Source: Hydrogenophaga intermedia
Lineage (GTDB): Bacteria; Pseudomonadota; Gammaproteobacteria; Burkholderiales; Burkholderiaceae_C
Assembly: GCF_023715105.1 (NCBI RefSeq)
Contig: NZ_JAMBNO010000023.1
Coordinates: 1-54,714 of the forward strand
Direction: 5' to 3'
DNA: 54,714 nucleotides
Of this stretch, positions 7,804-16,039 are shown piece after piece. How positions within the stretch are numbered: position 1 is the stretch's first letter; each line of letters begins with the position of its first letter. The notes under the pieces were generated by a model. It was not told the origin of the DNA and ran no database searches. It saw only the letters and a list, made by a program, of their open reading frames with translations. A program made the position numbers and the translations under genes.

Positions 7804-8607
7804 ATGCCGCTGCACGCCAACCCGCCACACGCCCTCGGCCGCGAAGCCCGGCGCCTGCGCGGGCAGGCCGTGGCCTGGTGGCACGCGCTGCAACTGGCGG
7901 CACAGATCCTGGTGCTGGTGCTCTCGCCGTCGAGCTACACCCAGGGCCGCAGCCGCGCGGTGCTGCTGCACATGGTGCACGCGGTGCTGCCGCTACTGCC
8001 CTGGTTCCTGGTGCTGTCGCTGCTCATCAGCCTGGTCATCATCCGCATCGTCACCGCCACCGCCAGCAGCTACGGCCTGTCGCAGTACGCGCTGGAAGTG
8101 CTGGTGCGCACCCTGGTGCTGGAGCTCATTCCGCTCACGGCCGCGTTGTTTGTGGCGCTGCGCCACGCCATGCCCGGGGCCGAGCAGCTGCGCGCGCAGC
8201 TCGACGCGCGCCAACGCACGGGGCAACGCATTCCGGGCATTGCCGGCCTGGCCGGCGTTCTGCTGCCGCGCGCGCTGGCCAGCATCCATTCGGTCATCCT
8301 GCTGGCCGCACTCTCGGGCGTGATCGCGCTGGTGCTCACCTACCTCATGGTCTATGGCGCCTCGCCCTGGGCGCTGGCCGGCTACACGCGCGACGTGGGT
8401 TCGGTGTTCACGCCGGTGGTCTCGCTGATCTTCGGTTTCAAGACCTTCTTCTTCAGCCTGGCCGTGGCGGTGGTGCCGCTGGCCGGCGCCGCCGAACCCG
8501 ACGCGCACGGCCGCTTCGTGCCACGCAGCGACATGACCGAATTCGCGCGCCTGTTCTCGGTGCTGCTGATGGTCGAGATCGTTTCGCTCGTGGGCAACTA
8601 TTACTGA
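7804..8607 (+). CDS. MlaE-like ABC transporter permease (divergent)
   Basis: This integral inner-membrane protein has about five hydrophobic segments. The central stretch (ISLVIIRIVTATASSYGLSQ, then ALEVLVRTLVLELIPLTAALFVALR) matches the core of MlaE/TrgB permeases, which move phospholipids or hydrophobic compounds between the membranes with an MCE protein. The loop corresponding to the conserved EQL region is unusually basic and divergent (GAEQLRAQLDARQRTGQR). The start is uncertain: ATG at 7795 is in frame, but the hexamer TATCAT (7791-7796) overlaps it and sits seven bases before the ATG at 7804, so 7804 is preferred, probably leaderless. The MCE gene follows directly. No ATPase gene lies next to it. 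Confidence 0.72.
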   Translation: MPLHANPPHALGREARRLRGQAVAWWHALQLAAQILVLVLSPSSYTQGRSRAVLLHMVHAVLPLLPWFLVLSLLISLVIIRIVTATASSYGLSQYALEVLVRTLVLELIPLTAALFVALRHAMPGAEQLRAQLDARQRTGQRIPGIAGLAGVLLPRALASIHSVILLAALSGVIALVLTYLMVYGASPWALAGYTRDVGSVFTPVVSLIFGFKTFFFSLAVAVVPLAGAAEPDAHGRFVPRSDMTEFARLFSVLLMVEIVSLVGNYY

Positions 8608-8614
8608 TCACGCC

Positions 8615-9628
8615 ATGACCAACCCGCAGCACGAAGACCCCCTGGTGCCCGAGCCACCGCCGGTGCGTGGTCTCGCCTTCAAGGCCGCGTTGCTGATGGC
8701 GCTCACGCTGCTGCTGGTGGTGGGTTCGGTGCTGTACGTGATGTTCGCGCGCGGCGTGTTCGAGCCCACGCAGCGCGTGGTGCTGATCGCCGACGACGCC
8801 GAGGGCGTGACCGTGGGCATGGACATGACCTTCGCCGGCTTTGCCATCGGGCGCGTGGCGCGCGTGGAGCTCGGTGAGGACGGCAATGCGCGCATCCTGG
8901 TCGACGTGGCCGAGAAGGACGCCAAGTGGCTGCGCAGCTCCAGCATCTTCACCATGGAGCGCAGCCTGGTGGGCGGCACGCGCATCCGCGCCTTCAGCGG
9001 CGTGCTCGACGACCCGCCGCTGCCCGACGGCGCCGAACGCACCGTGCTGCGCGGCGATGCTGCGGCCGAGATCCCGCAGATCACCGCGGCGGTGCGCGAG
9101 CTGCTGGAAAACCTCAAGGCGATGACGCAACGCGACGCGGCGCTCAACCAGACGCTGGCCAACCTGCAGACCACCACCGAGAAACTCAACGGCCCGCACG
9201 GTGCTTTGGGTGTGCTCACGGGCAACGAGGCGGATGCAAAGCAGCTCGCCGCCACCATCGCCAGCGCCAATGCCTTGATGGCGCGCGCCAACGCGCTGAC
9301 CGCGCGGCTCGACTCGCTGGTGGCCAACGCCGACCGCCAGGTGTTCGGCCAGGGCGCCGCGCCGGGCGAGGGCAGCCTGCTGGGCGATGTGCGCGCCACC
9401 GTGACGCAGCTCAACGGTCTGTTGGGCGACGCGCGCGGCAGCCTGCAGAAGGTGGACGCGGTGCTGGTCGAGGCGCAGGGCATCGCATCCAACACGCGCG
9501 AGGCCACCACCGACCTCACCGCGCTGCGCGCCGAGGTGGAGCGCAGCCTGCGCCAGGTCGACAGCCTGATCAACGAAATCAACCGCAAGTGGCCCTTCGC
9601 GCGCGACACGGAGATCAAGCTGCCATGA
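8615..9628 (+). CDS. MCE/MlaD domain protein, lipid transport periplasmic subunit
   Basis: The protein has one N-terminal transmembrane helix (about residues 24-46) followed by an MCE domain (about residues 50-130, with QRVVLIADDAEGVTVGMDMTFAGFAIGRV). The rest is a long helical region rich in alanine, leucine and glutamine. Proteins of this form make hexameric rings that bind lipids in the periplasm for Mla/Ttg2/Yrb-type transporters. It is 337 aa, longer than MlaD because of the coiled C-terminus, as in the PqiB/YebT-like and actinobacterial Mce styles. It starts 7 bp after the permease stop, and its TGA overlaps the following lipoprotein ATG (ATGA). Confidence 0.85.
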   Translation: MTNPQHEDPLVPEPPPVRGLAFKAALLMALTLLLVVGSVLYVMFARGVFEPTQRVVLIADDAEGVTVGMDMTFAGFAIGRVARVELGEDGNARILVDVAEKDAKWLRSSSIFTMERSLVGGTRIRAFSGVLDDPPLPDGAERTVLRGDAAAEIPQITAAVRELLENLKAMTQRDAALNQTLANLQTTTEKLNGPHGALGVLTGNEADAKQLAATIASANALMARANALTARLDSLVANADRQVFGQGAAPGEGSLLGDVRATVTQLNGLLGDARGSLQKVDAVLVEAQGIASNTREATTDLTALRAEVERSLRQVDSLINEINRKWPFARDTEIKLP

Positions 9629-10272
9629 GACGCCTGGGAATCCTGATCGGCGTGACGCTGCTCGCTGCGTGTTCGAGCACGCCGCCGCCACCGGACTGGC
9701 AGATGAGCGCGAAAAGCAGCCTGGATAACGCGACCATTGCCTGGTTCGAGGGCCGCGACGCGGTGGAACGCGCCGAGTTCGCGCGCGCCCGCGCGGCCGT
9801 GGCCCGCACCGGCCGGCCCGAGCTGGTGGCGCGCACCGAGGCTTATCGCTGCGCCTTGCGCGTGGCCACCTTGCACCCCGAGCCCTGCACCGGCTTCGAC
9901 ACTGTGTCGGCCGACGCCTTGCCCGAGGACGCGGCCTACGCGCGCTACCTGTCGAACCGCCTGCAGCCCGGTGATGCCGAGCGCATGCCGCCGGCGCACC
10001 GCGCCGCGTTGGGAGTGGCCGACCCCGCGGGTGCGTTGCAAGGCGTGGCCGACCCGGTCACGCGACTGGTGGCCGCCGGTGCTGCGCTGCGCCGCGGCCA
10101 GGCGTCGCCCGGCGTTGTGCAAGTGGCGGTGGATACGGCCTCGGCCCAGGGCTGGCCGCGGCCGCTGCTGGCGTGGCTGGGCGTGCAGCAGCAGGCCGCG
10201 CGCGCGGCGGGCGACACGGCGCAGGTCGAGCGCTTGCAGCGCCGCATCGACACCGTGGCGCCGCCGCGCTGA
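9625..10272 (+). CDS. Putative lipoprotein of the MCE operon
   Basis: The N-terminus MRRLGILIGVTLLAACSST is a lipoprotein signal with the lipobox LAAC at Cys16. The mature protein (about 200 aa) is alanine- and arginine-rich and probably helical. No named domain is recognised, and it does not look like the PqiC/DUF330 auxiliary lipoprotein often found in such operons. It overlaps the MCE gene by 4 nt (ATGA), so it is probably co-translated and part of the same envelope complex, perhaps as the outer-membrane-side partner. That role is inferred from position only. The gene ends 16 bp before the stop of a convergent Bug protein gene. Confidence 0.7.
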   Translation: MRRLGILIGVTLLAACSSTPPPPDWQMSAKSSLDNATIAWFEGRDAVERAEFARARAAVARTGRPELVARTEAYRCALRVATLHPEPCTGFDTVSADALPEDAAYARYLSNRLQPGDAERMPPAHRAALGVADPAGALQGVADPVTRLVAAGAALRRGQASPGVVQVAVDTASAQGWPRPLLAWLGVQQQAARAAGDTAQVERLQRRIDTVAPPR

Positions 10273-10288
10273 GCTCGGCTGCCGCGCT

Positions 10289-11269
10289 TCAGTTCACGCG
10301 CCCGATGCGCTGAACCACCGATTTCATGGCGGCCGCGTCGGCCTTCACGAAGGCGTCGAACTCGGCCGCGTCCTGGTACTGGAACTGCGTGCCCGCGGTC
10401 GTCATGATCTGGATCGTGCGCTCGTCGCGCGCGGCCATGCGCGCGGCCTCGCGCAGCTTGTCGATCACCGGTTGCGGCGTGCCCGCGGGCGCGAACAGGC
10501 CGGCCCACTGCGAGTAGCCGATGTTCACGCCCAGTTCCTTGAAGCTGGGCACATCGGGCAACAGCGGCAGGCGGCCTTCGCCCCAGTGCGCCAGCGCGCG
10601 CAGGCGCCCGCTCTTGATGTGGCCCACGATGCTCGCCGGCCCACTGGCCAGCGCTTCCACCTGGCCGCCCAGCAGGCCCACGATGGCCGGGCCCGCACCG
10701 GTGTAAGGCACGTGCAGCATGAAGGTATTGGTGGCCGCCTTGAGCTGCTCCATCGGCACCTGCATCGTCCCGTAGTTGCCCGATGAGCCGAAGCTGATGC
10801 GCCCCGGGTTGGCTTTGGCGTGCGCGATGAACTCGGCGTAGGTTTTCCACGGGCTGTCGGCGCGCACCACCAGCACCGTGGGATCGGCCGTCATGCGCGC
10901 GATCGGTGCGAGCTGATTCACCTCGAACTGCGGCGGGCGGTTGAGGATACGGTCGGCCTCGGGCAGCACCACCAGCGACGACAGCGCCATCAGCACGGTG
11001 TAGCCGTCGGCCGGCGCCTTGGCCACCGCCGCCATGCCGATGGCACCACCCGCGCCGCCACGGTTGACCACCACCACCGACTGGTTCAGGTGGCGCGCCA
11101 TGGCCTCGGCCACCGGCCGGCCCACGGCATCGGCCACGCCGCCGGGTGGGAAGGGCACCACCATGGTGATCGGCTTGCTCGGGAAGGCGTCTTGCGCGAA
11201 GGCCGTGCCCAGGCCGGTGAGGCCGATGGCCGATGCGCCCAGCAGGCGGTGGAAGTCGCGTCGTTGCAT
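10289..11269 (-). CDS. Bug-family tripartite tricarboxylate transporter substrate-binding protein
   Basis: The N-terminus MQRRDFHRLLGASAIG is a twin-arginine-type signal ending near AFAQ. The mature start DAFPSKPITMVVPFPPGG and the blocks PADGYTVLMA and VPYTGAGPAIVGLLGGQV are hallmarks of Bug/TctC proteins, which bind carboxylates or similar solutes in the periplasm. These proteins are extremely numerous in Comamonadaceae and are often orphan, as here: no TctA or TctB gene is adjacent. It is 326 aa, the normal length. It lies downstream of the fumarylacetoacetate-hydrolase gene on the same strand with a 36-bp gap, so uptake and breakdown of one acid are probably co-regulated. Confidence 0.9.
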   Translation of the reverse strand: MQRRDFHRLLGASAIGLTGLGTAFAQDAFPSKPITMVVPFPPGGVADAVGRPVAEAMARHLNQSVVVVNRGGAGGAIGMAAVAKAPADGYTVLMALSSLVVLPEADRILNRPPQFEVNQLAPIARMTADPTVLVVRADSPWKTYAEFIAHAKANPGRISFGSSGNYGTMQVPMEQLKAATNTFMLHVPYTGAGPAIVGLLGGQVEALASGPASIVGHIKSGRLRALAHWGEGRLPLLPDVPSFKELGVNIGYSQWAGLFAPAGTPQPVIDKLREAARMAARDERTIQIMTTAGTQFQYQDAAEFDAFVKADAAAMKSVVQRIGRVN

Positions 11270-11305
11270 GGTGTCTGTCTCCTGTGTCGTTTTGAAGGGG
11301 AGGGC

Positions 11306-12178
11306 TCAGGCAAAGCGGTTCTGGATCTCGCCGATGCCGTCGATGGCGATACGCACCACGTCACCGGTTTTCAGGAACTGCGGCGGGTTCAGGCCCAGGC
11401 CCACGCCGGCCGGCGTGCCGGTGGCGATGATGTCGCCGGGGTAGAGCGTGATGCCGCGCGAGATGGTCTCGATCAGCGTCGGGATGTCGAAGATCAGGTC
11501 CTCGGTGCGCGCGTCCTGGCGCAATTCGCCGTTGACCCAGCAGCGCACGCGCGTGTGCTGGCCATCCAGTTCGTCGGCCGTCACGAGCCACGGGCCCATG
11601 GGGCAGAAGGTGTCGAAACTCTTGCCCATGTCCCATTGCTGGTGGCGCATCTGCACGTCGCGCGCGGTCACGTCGTTGACGATGGTGTAGCCCCACACGT
11701 GCTGCATCGCATCGGCCTTGGCGATGTTCTTGCCGCCGCGCCCGATGACCACCGCAAGCTCGGCCTCGTAGTCGATCTGCGGCGAGATGGTCTCGCCCGG
11801 CAATCTCACCGTGTCGGTCGGGCCAACGACGCACTCGGGCACCTTGGTGAAGACGATCGGCCACACCGCGGGGTTGGCGTTGTTGTTCTTGAACACCGAG
11901 CCCTGCAGCTCCTTCGCGTGCTCGTGGTAGTTGCGCCCCACGCACCAGACGTTGCGGCGCGGGCGCGGGATGGGCGATTCCAGCTGCACGACCGACAGCG
12001 CCAGTGCCGGGCCCTGGGTGGCCGGCAGGGCCTGGCCCGCAGCGGCGGCCTCCACCAAGGGCAAGGCGCCGCGCTGTGCCTCGGCGGGCGACAGCGCGAA
12101 CGGCGTGACGGTCTGTTGATCGGGCGAAACCAGGCCGACAAAGCGTTGGCCCTGGTGAACGAAGGTGACGATGCGCAC
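11306..12178 (-). CDS. Fumarylacetoacetate hydrolase family protein
   Basis: The C-terminal catalytic domain has the family pattern NVWCVGRNYHEHAKEL, PQIDYEAELAVVIGRGGKNI with its metal-binding Glu residues, GYTIVNDVTARDVQ, and TGTPAGVGLG. Members hydrolyse or decarboxylate beta-diketo acids or tautomerise oxo-acids in catechol-type and sugar-acid catabolism. The precise reaction here is unknown. GTG at 12178 is chosen because it is preceded by CAGGAG and gives the usual start VRIVTF; an upstream ATG at 12208 would lie inside the operator repeats. The divergent GntR regulator and the downstream Bug protein suggest a small catabolic module. Confidence 0.88.
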   Translation of the reverse strand: MRIVTFVHQGQRFVGLVSPDQQTVTPFALSPAEAQRGALPLVEAAAAGQALPATQGPALALSVVQLESPIPRPRRNVWCVGRNYHEHAKELQGSVFKNNNANPAVWPIVFTKVPECVVGPTDTVRLPGETISPQIDYEAELAVVIGRGGKNIAKADAMQHVWGYTIVNDVTARDVQMRHQQWDMGKSFDTFCPMGPWLVTADELDGQHTRVRCWVNGELRQDARTEDLIFDIPTLIETISRGITLYPGDIIATGTPAGVGLGLNPPQFLKTGDVVRIAIDGIGEIQNRFA

Positions 12179-12202
12179 GAAAACTCCTGCTGACGGTCGA
12201 TA

Positions 12203-12228
12203 TACCAATGAATACCAATAGGTACCAG
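12203..12228. promoter_or_regulatory. Candidate operator: three TACCA half-sites at 10-bp period
   Basis: TACCAAT begins at 12203 and again at 12213, and TACCAG begins at 12223, so half-sites recur exactly every 10 bp on the same face of the helix. They lie just upstream of the hydrolase start (12178). TGGT/ACCA half-sites are typical of FadR-subfamily GntR operators. The matching opposite-orientation pair lies at 12300-12314. Confidence 0.5.
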
Positions 12229-12299
12229 GTTGTGAATCGTAGAGGGTGAAACGATCGATGCCATCAGGGAATAACCCTGGCCGGCCGGTCTACCGCCGA

Positions 12300-12319
12300 T
12301 TGGTCTGTTTTGGTACAGT
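12300..12319 (+). promoter_or_regulatory. Candidate promoter/operator of the gntR gene: paired TTGGT at 10 bp and a -10-like element
   Basis: TTGGT occurs at 12300 and at 12310, again 10 bp apart and opposite in sense to the repeats at 12203-12228. TGGTACAGT at 12311-12319 reads as an extended -10 element (TACAGT at 12314-12319) eight bases before the ATG at 12328, with no Shine-Dalgarno sequence. Autoregulation and a leaderless message are inferred. Confidence 0.45.
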
Positions 12320-12327
12320 GCGACGCC

Positions 12328-13008
12328 ATGAGCATGCCCCTCGCCCTGCGCCAGACCCTTCTCGATCAACTGCAGTCGGGCCAGTGGCGCGCCGGCGAGC
12401 GTCTGCCCACCGAGCGCGAACTCGCGCAGCGCCACCGCGTGAGCCGCACCACCGTGCGAAAGGCACTGGCGGAACTCAAGCAACAGGGCCTGATCGAGCA
12501 GACCGTGGGCAGCGGTACCTACGTGGCCGATCACGCGTCGACGCGGCTGAATCGCCTGGTCCGGGCCGCTGCGCCCGATTCATCGCGCCACACCAGCCCG
12601 GCCGAGCTGATGGAGGCGCGTCTCGCGCTGGAGCCGGCCATCATCGACATGGCGATCCGCAACGCCAACGCGGCCGACCTGCAGCGCATGCAGGCCTGTT
12701 GCGACGAGGCCGAGCGTGCCGAAACGCTGGAGGCCTTCGAGCACTGGGACGGTGAATTGCACCAGGCCATTGCCGACGCCGCGCACAACAGCTTCGTGGC
12801 CAACGTGTTCACGCTCATGAAGACCGTGCGCGCGCAAAGCGACTGGGGCCAACTCAAGAAGAAGAGCGTGACGCCCGAGCGCCGCCTGGCGTATCAGGCC
12901 GAGCACCGCGCGATCGTGAACGCCCTGCGCGAGCGCGATACCGTGCGCGCGCGCCAGCTCACGCTGGAACACCTGCTGCATGTGCGGCAGAACCTGCTGG
13001 GCTATTGA
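12328..13008 (+). CDS. GntR family transcriptional regulator, FadR/FCD subfamily
   Basis: The N-terminal winged helix (about residues 6-68) contains LPTERELAQRHRVSRTTVRKALAELKQQGLIEQ. The C-terminal all-helical FCD ligand domain has AELMEARLALEPAIIDMAI, the Asp and His residues of the metal/ligand site (HWDGELHQAIADAAHN) and YQAEHRAIVNALRERD. FCD regulators usually repress catabolic operons and are released by small carboxylates. ATG at 12328 is used; a second in-frame ATG at 12334 is possible. It diverges from the fumarylacetoacetate-hydrolase gene, and phased TGGT/ACCA repeats lie in the gap. Its last 7 bp overlap the convergent transporter gene. Confidence 0.9.
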   Translation: MSMPLALRQTLLDQLQSGQWRAGERLPTERELAQRHRVSRTTVRKALAELKQQGLIEQTVGSGTYVADHASTRLNRLVRAAAPDSSRHTSPAELMEARLALEPAIIDMAIRNANAADLQRMQACCDEAERAETLEAFEHWDGELHQAIADAAHNSFVANVFTLMKTVRAQSDWGQLKKKSVTPERRLAYQAEHRAIVNALRERDTVRARQLTLEHLLHVRQNLLGY

Positions 13009-13916
13009 AGGGAACCCAGCACCCCGAGTGCGAACGGCAGGCTCAGCATGCCCAGCAGCGTGGATAGCGTGACCAGCCCCGCCACGTACGGTCCGTTGTA
13101 GCCCATGCGCGCCGCCAGCACGTAGCAGCTGGACGCGGTGGGCACGGCCGAAAAGGTGAGCAGCACGGCCGTCTGCACCGGGTCGAGCCGGAACAGCAGC
13201 GCCAGGCCAAAGGCCATCAGCGGGACGGCCAGGTGCTTGATGCCCAGCACCAGGATGCCCAGCAGCTTGGCGCTGGCCAGGCTGCCGAACTGCATGCCGG
13301 CGCCGGCGGCCATGAGGCCCAGCGCCAGCGAGGCCTGGCCGATGCGGTTGACCGTGGGCTCCAGCCAGGGCGGCATGGCAAAACCGAGCAGGTTGGCCAC
13401 CAGGCCAGTGGCGGTGGCGATGATGAGCGGGTTGCGCACCAACTCGCGCGCGAAGCCCTTGTTGGCGTGGCGCGCCATGGGCCACACCGCGCCGATGTTG
13501 AAGATGGGCACGCAAAAACCGATGATCACCGCCACCATCAGCAGACCCTGCGGCCCCGCCACGCGCTCGGCGATGGCGAGCAGGATGAAGGAGTTGAAGC
13601 GGAACCCTACCTGGGCGCTGGCGGCATGCAGCCGCACGTCGATGCGCTTGCCCAGCCACGGCCAGTGAGGCAGCGAGTAGGTGAGGGCGATGGCGCACAG
13701 CGCCAGGGACACCGCCGCGCCCACCAGGCTGGAGGCGGCCGACAGATCGAGCGGGCTCTTGACGATGCTGTGGAACAGCAGCACCGGAAAGAGGAAGTAA
13801 TAGACCAGGCTCTCGACCTGCTCCCACACCGTGCGGTTGAGCTTGGTGAAGCGGCACACGAGGTAGCCGCACAGGATGAGCGAGAAATCGGGGAAGAGCA
13901 GTTGCGCGAAGTTCAC
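13002..13916 (-). CDS. AEC (auxin efflux carrier) family transporter
   Basis: This multi-pass inner-membrane protein (304 aa from the start chosen) has about ten hydrophobic segments. The N-terminus, FAQLLFPDFSLILCGYLVCRF, and the C-terminal AVLLTFSAVPTASSCYVLAARMGYN are typical of bacterial AEC/MdcF-like carriers, which export or exchange small organic acids such as malonate or malate. GTG at 13916 is chosen because it places the first transmembrane helix at the N-terminus; upstream in-frame residues are poorly hydrophobic and have no ribosome-binding site. It converges on gntR with a 7-bp overlap, so antisense transcription is possible. Confidence 0.82.
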   Translation of the reverse strand: MNFAQLLFPDFSLILCGYLVCRFTKLNRTVWEQVESLVYYFLFPVLLFHSIVKSPLDLSAASSLVGAAVSLALCAIALTYSLPHWPWLGKRIDVRLHAASAQVGFRFNSFILLAIAERVAGPQGLLMVAVIIGFCVPIFNIGAVWPMARHANKGFARELVRNPLIIATATGLVANLLGFAMPPWLEPTVNRIGQASLALGLMAAGAGMQFGSLASAKLLGILVLGIKHLAVPLMAFGLALLFRLDPVQTAVLLTFSAVPTASSCYVLAARMGYNGPYVAGLVTLSTLLGMLSLPFALGVLGSLQ

Positions 13917-14047
13917 CGCGCGATCGTAGCGGCCGGCCACCGCCGCGGCCGGGTTTCCCCTTATGTATTGTCCCGAAGGTGTCGCGCGCTCCAACTGGGT
14001 ACAGTCGGCGTACTTCGCTTTTGTAACCCCCTCAGGAGATCCCCACC

Positions 14048-15025
14048 ATGATCAACCGTCGTACCGCGCTGGCCAGTGCAGTCGCTCTGGCCGCCTTGGG
14101 CGCGCAGGGCCTTGCCCTGGCACAGGCGTTCCCGAGCAAACCCGTCACCCTGCAGGTGCCGTTCGCGCCGGGCGGCACCACCGACATCATTGCTCGTGTC
14201 ATGTCGGAGCCGCTGAGCAAGGCGCTCGGCCAGAACGTCGTCGTGCTCAACCGCGCGGGCGGTGGTGGCGTGGTCGGCGCCCAGGAGCTTGCGCGCGTCG
14301 CGCCCGATGGCCACTACATCGGCATGGCCACGGTGTCGACCACCGCGGCCAACCCGGCGATCAACCCCAAGATCCCGTACGACACGCTCAACGACTTCAC
14401 GCCCATCATCAACATCGCGGCCACGCCCAACGTGATCGCGGTGCACCCGAGCTTCCCGGCCAAGGACTTCAAGGGCTTCCTCGAAGAAGTGAAGAAGAAC
14501 CCGGGCAAGTACAGCTACGCGAGCTCGGGCACGGGTGGCATCGGCCACCTGCAGACCGAGCTGTTCAAGAGCCTCACCGGCACCTTCATCACGCACATTC
14601 CCTACCGCGGTGCGGGCCCGGCCCTCAACGACACCATTGGCGGTCAGGTGCCCATCATCTTCGACAACCTGCCCTCGGCGCTGCCGCACATCCTGGGTGG
14701 GCGGCTGGTGGCCATCGTGGTCGCAGCGCCGCAGCGCGTGGCTGCCCTGCCCAACGTGCCCACCTTCAAGGAGGTGGGCCTGGAGCCGGTGAACCGCATG
14801 GCCTACTACGGCCTGATCGGCCCCAAGGGCATGGCGCCTGATGTGGTGACCAAGATTCACACCGCTGCCACCGAGGCGCTCAAGGACCCTGGCGTGCGCA
14901 AGCGCATCGAGGACACCGGCTCGCTGGTGGTGGGCAACTCGCCGAGCGAGTTCACGGCGCAGATCAAGGCCGAGTTCGAGGTCTACAAGGGCGTGGTGGC
15001 CAAGCAGAAACTCAAGCTGGACTGA
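14048..15025 (+). CDS. Bug-family tripartite tricarboxylate transporter substrate-binding protein
   Basis: The signal peptide (MINRRTALASAVALAALGAQ, cleaved near LALAQ) is followed by AFPSKPVTLQVPFAPGGTTDIIAR and the Bug blocks VAPDGHYIGMATV, HIPYRGAGPALNDTIGGQVPIIFDNLPSALPHI. It is a periplasmic carboxylate-binding protein of 325 aa. Aspartates of the substrate-binding loops are present. It is a monocistronic orphan between the AEC transporter and xerD, with a good ribosome-binding site (CAGGAG before the ATG). It shares only family-level similarity with the Bug protein at 10289-11269. Ligand unknown. Confidence 0.9.
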   Translation: MINRRTALASAVALAALGAQGLALAQAFPSKPVTLQVPFAPGGTTDIIARVMSEPLSKALGQNVVVLNRAGGGGVVGAQELARVAPDGHYIGMATVSTTAANPAINPKIPYDTLNDFTPIINIAATPNVIAVHPSFPAKDFKGFLEEVKKNPGKYSYASSGTGGIGHLQTELFKSLTGTFITHIPYRGAGPALNDTIGGQVPIIFDNLPSALPHILGGRLVAIVVAAPQRVAALPNVPTFKEVGLEPVNRMAYYGLIGPKGMAPDVVTKIHTAATEALKDPGVRKRIEDTGSLVVGNSPSEFTAQIKAEFEVYKGVVAKQKLKLD

Positions 15026-15026
15026 T

Positions 15027-15110
15027 GAGCCCCCACGCTGCGCACTTCGTGTTGTCGCTGCCCCCCGAGGGGGCGCAGGTCTCCCTTGGGGCGGCCCGGC
15101 GGGAGCCCTG
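15027..15110 (+). repeat. Intergenic GC-rich repeat with perfect hairpin, Comamonadaceae type
   Basis: This 84-bp gap contains CCCCACGCTGCGCACTTCGT, then the palindrome CCCCCCGAGGGGGC (15061-15074), then a GGGGCGGCCCGGC block. From memory, such cassettes recur between genes in Comamonadaceae genomes. It probably acts as a transcript end or stabilising hairpin after the Bug gene; there is no T-tract, so it is not a classic intrinsic terminator. Confidence 0.55.
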
Positions 15111-16028
15111 ATGTCCGCGCCGGTGGCCGGCAGCGAACACCCTTCGCTGTCGGCTTTCATCGACAGCCTCTGGCTCGAAGAGGGCCTTGCGCGCAACACG
15201 CTCGAGGCCTACCGGCGTGACCTGACGCTCTTCGGCCAGTGGCTGGCGACGCGCGGCAAGGCCCTGCCCGAAGCGCAGGAGGCCGATATCCACGCCTACT
15301 TCGCCGAGCGCCATGCCGCCACGCGCGCCACCACCGCCAACCGGCGGCTCACGGTGTTCAAGCGCTACTTCCGCTGGGCGCTGCGCGAGCGTTTCGTGAG
15401 CGTCGATCCCACGCTGCGCCTGCTGCCCGCGCGCCAGCCGCTGCGCGTGCCCAAGACACTCTCCGAGGCCCAGGTCGAGGCGCTGCTCGCGGCGCCCGAC
15501 ACCGGCACGCCGCTGGGCCTGCGCGACCGGGCGATGCTGGAACTCATGTACGCGAGCGGCCTGCGCGTGAGCGAGCTCGTCACGCTCAAGGCCTGGCACG
15601 TCGGCCTGGGTGAGCACGTGCTGCGCATCACGGGCAAGGGCAACAAGGAGCGCCTGGTGCCTTTCGGCCAGGTGGCGGGCGAGTGGCTGCAACGCTACCT
15701 GGCCGAATCACGCCCGGCCATCCTGAATGGTCAGGCCAGCGAGGACTTGTTCGTCACCTCGCGCGGCGCGCGCGCCGGCGAGGCCATGTCGCGCGTGATG
15801 TTCTGGCAACTGGTGAAGAAGTACGCGGTGCAGGCGGGCATCACCGCGCCGCTGTCGCCGCACACATTGCGCCACGCCTTCGCCACCCATCTGCTCAACC
15901 ATGGCGCGGATCTGCGCGCCGTGCAGATGCTGCTCGGCCACGCCGACATCTCCACCACCACCATCTACACGCACGTGGCGCGTGAGCGGCTCAAGAACGT
16001 GGTGGCGCAGCACCACCCGAGGGGGTGA
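15111..16028 (+). CDS. xerD: Site-specific tyrosine recombinase XerD
   Basis: XerD resolves chromosome dimers at dif with XerC under FtsK control. The N-terminal SAM-like domain (about 10-95) is followed by the catalytic domain with all expected residues: Arg152 (GLRVSEL), Lys176 (TGKGNKER), His251 and Arg254 ([13 protein letters not shown]), His277 ([10 protein letters not shown]) and nucleophile Tyr286 (YTHV). The length of 305 aa and the [20 protein letters not shown] block favour XerD over a phage integrase. It follows the GC-rich intergenic repeat directly and ends 11 bp before a convergent sensor gene. Confidence 0.93.
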   Translation: MSAPVAGSEHPSLSAFIDSLWLEEGLARNTLEAYRRDLTLFGQWLATRGKALPEAQEADIHAYFAERHAATRATTANRRLTVFKRYFRWALRERFVSVDPTLRLLPARQPLRVPKTLSEAQVEALLAAPDTGTPLGLRDRAMLELMYASGLRVSELVTLKAWHVGLGEHVLRITGKGNKERLVPFGQVAGEWLQRYLAESRPAILNGQASEDLFVTSRGARAGEAMSRVMFWQLVKKYAVQAGITAPLSPHTLRHAFATHLLNHGADLRAVQMLLGHADISTTTIYTHVARERLKNVVAQHHPRG

Positions 16029-16039
16029 GCGTCGGAGCT

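Noticed and set aside
6072..8618. An 848-codon open frame on the plus strand
   Set aside because: Antisense of the acyl-CoA synthetase, low-complexity His/Arg/Gly protein; a GC-rich artefact.
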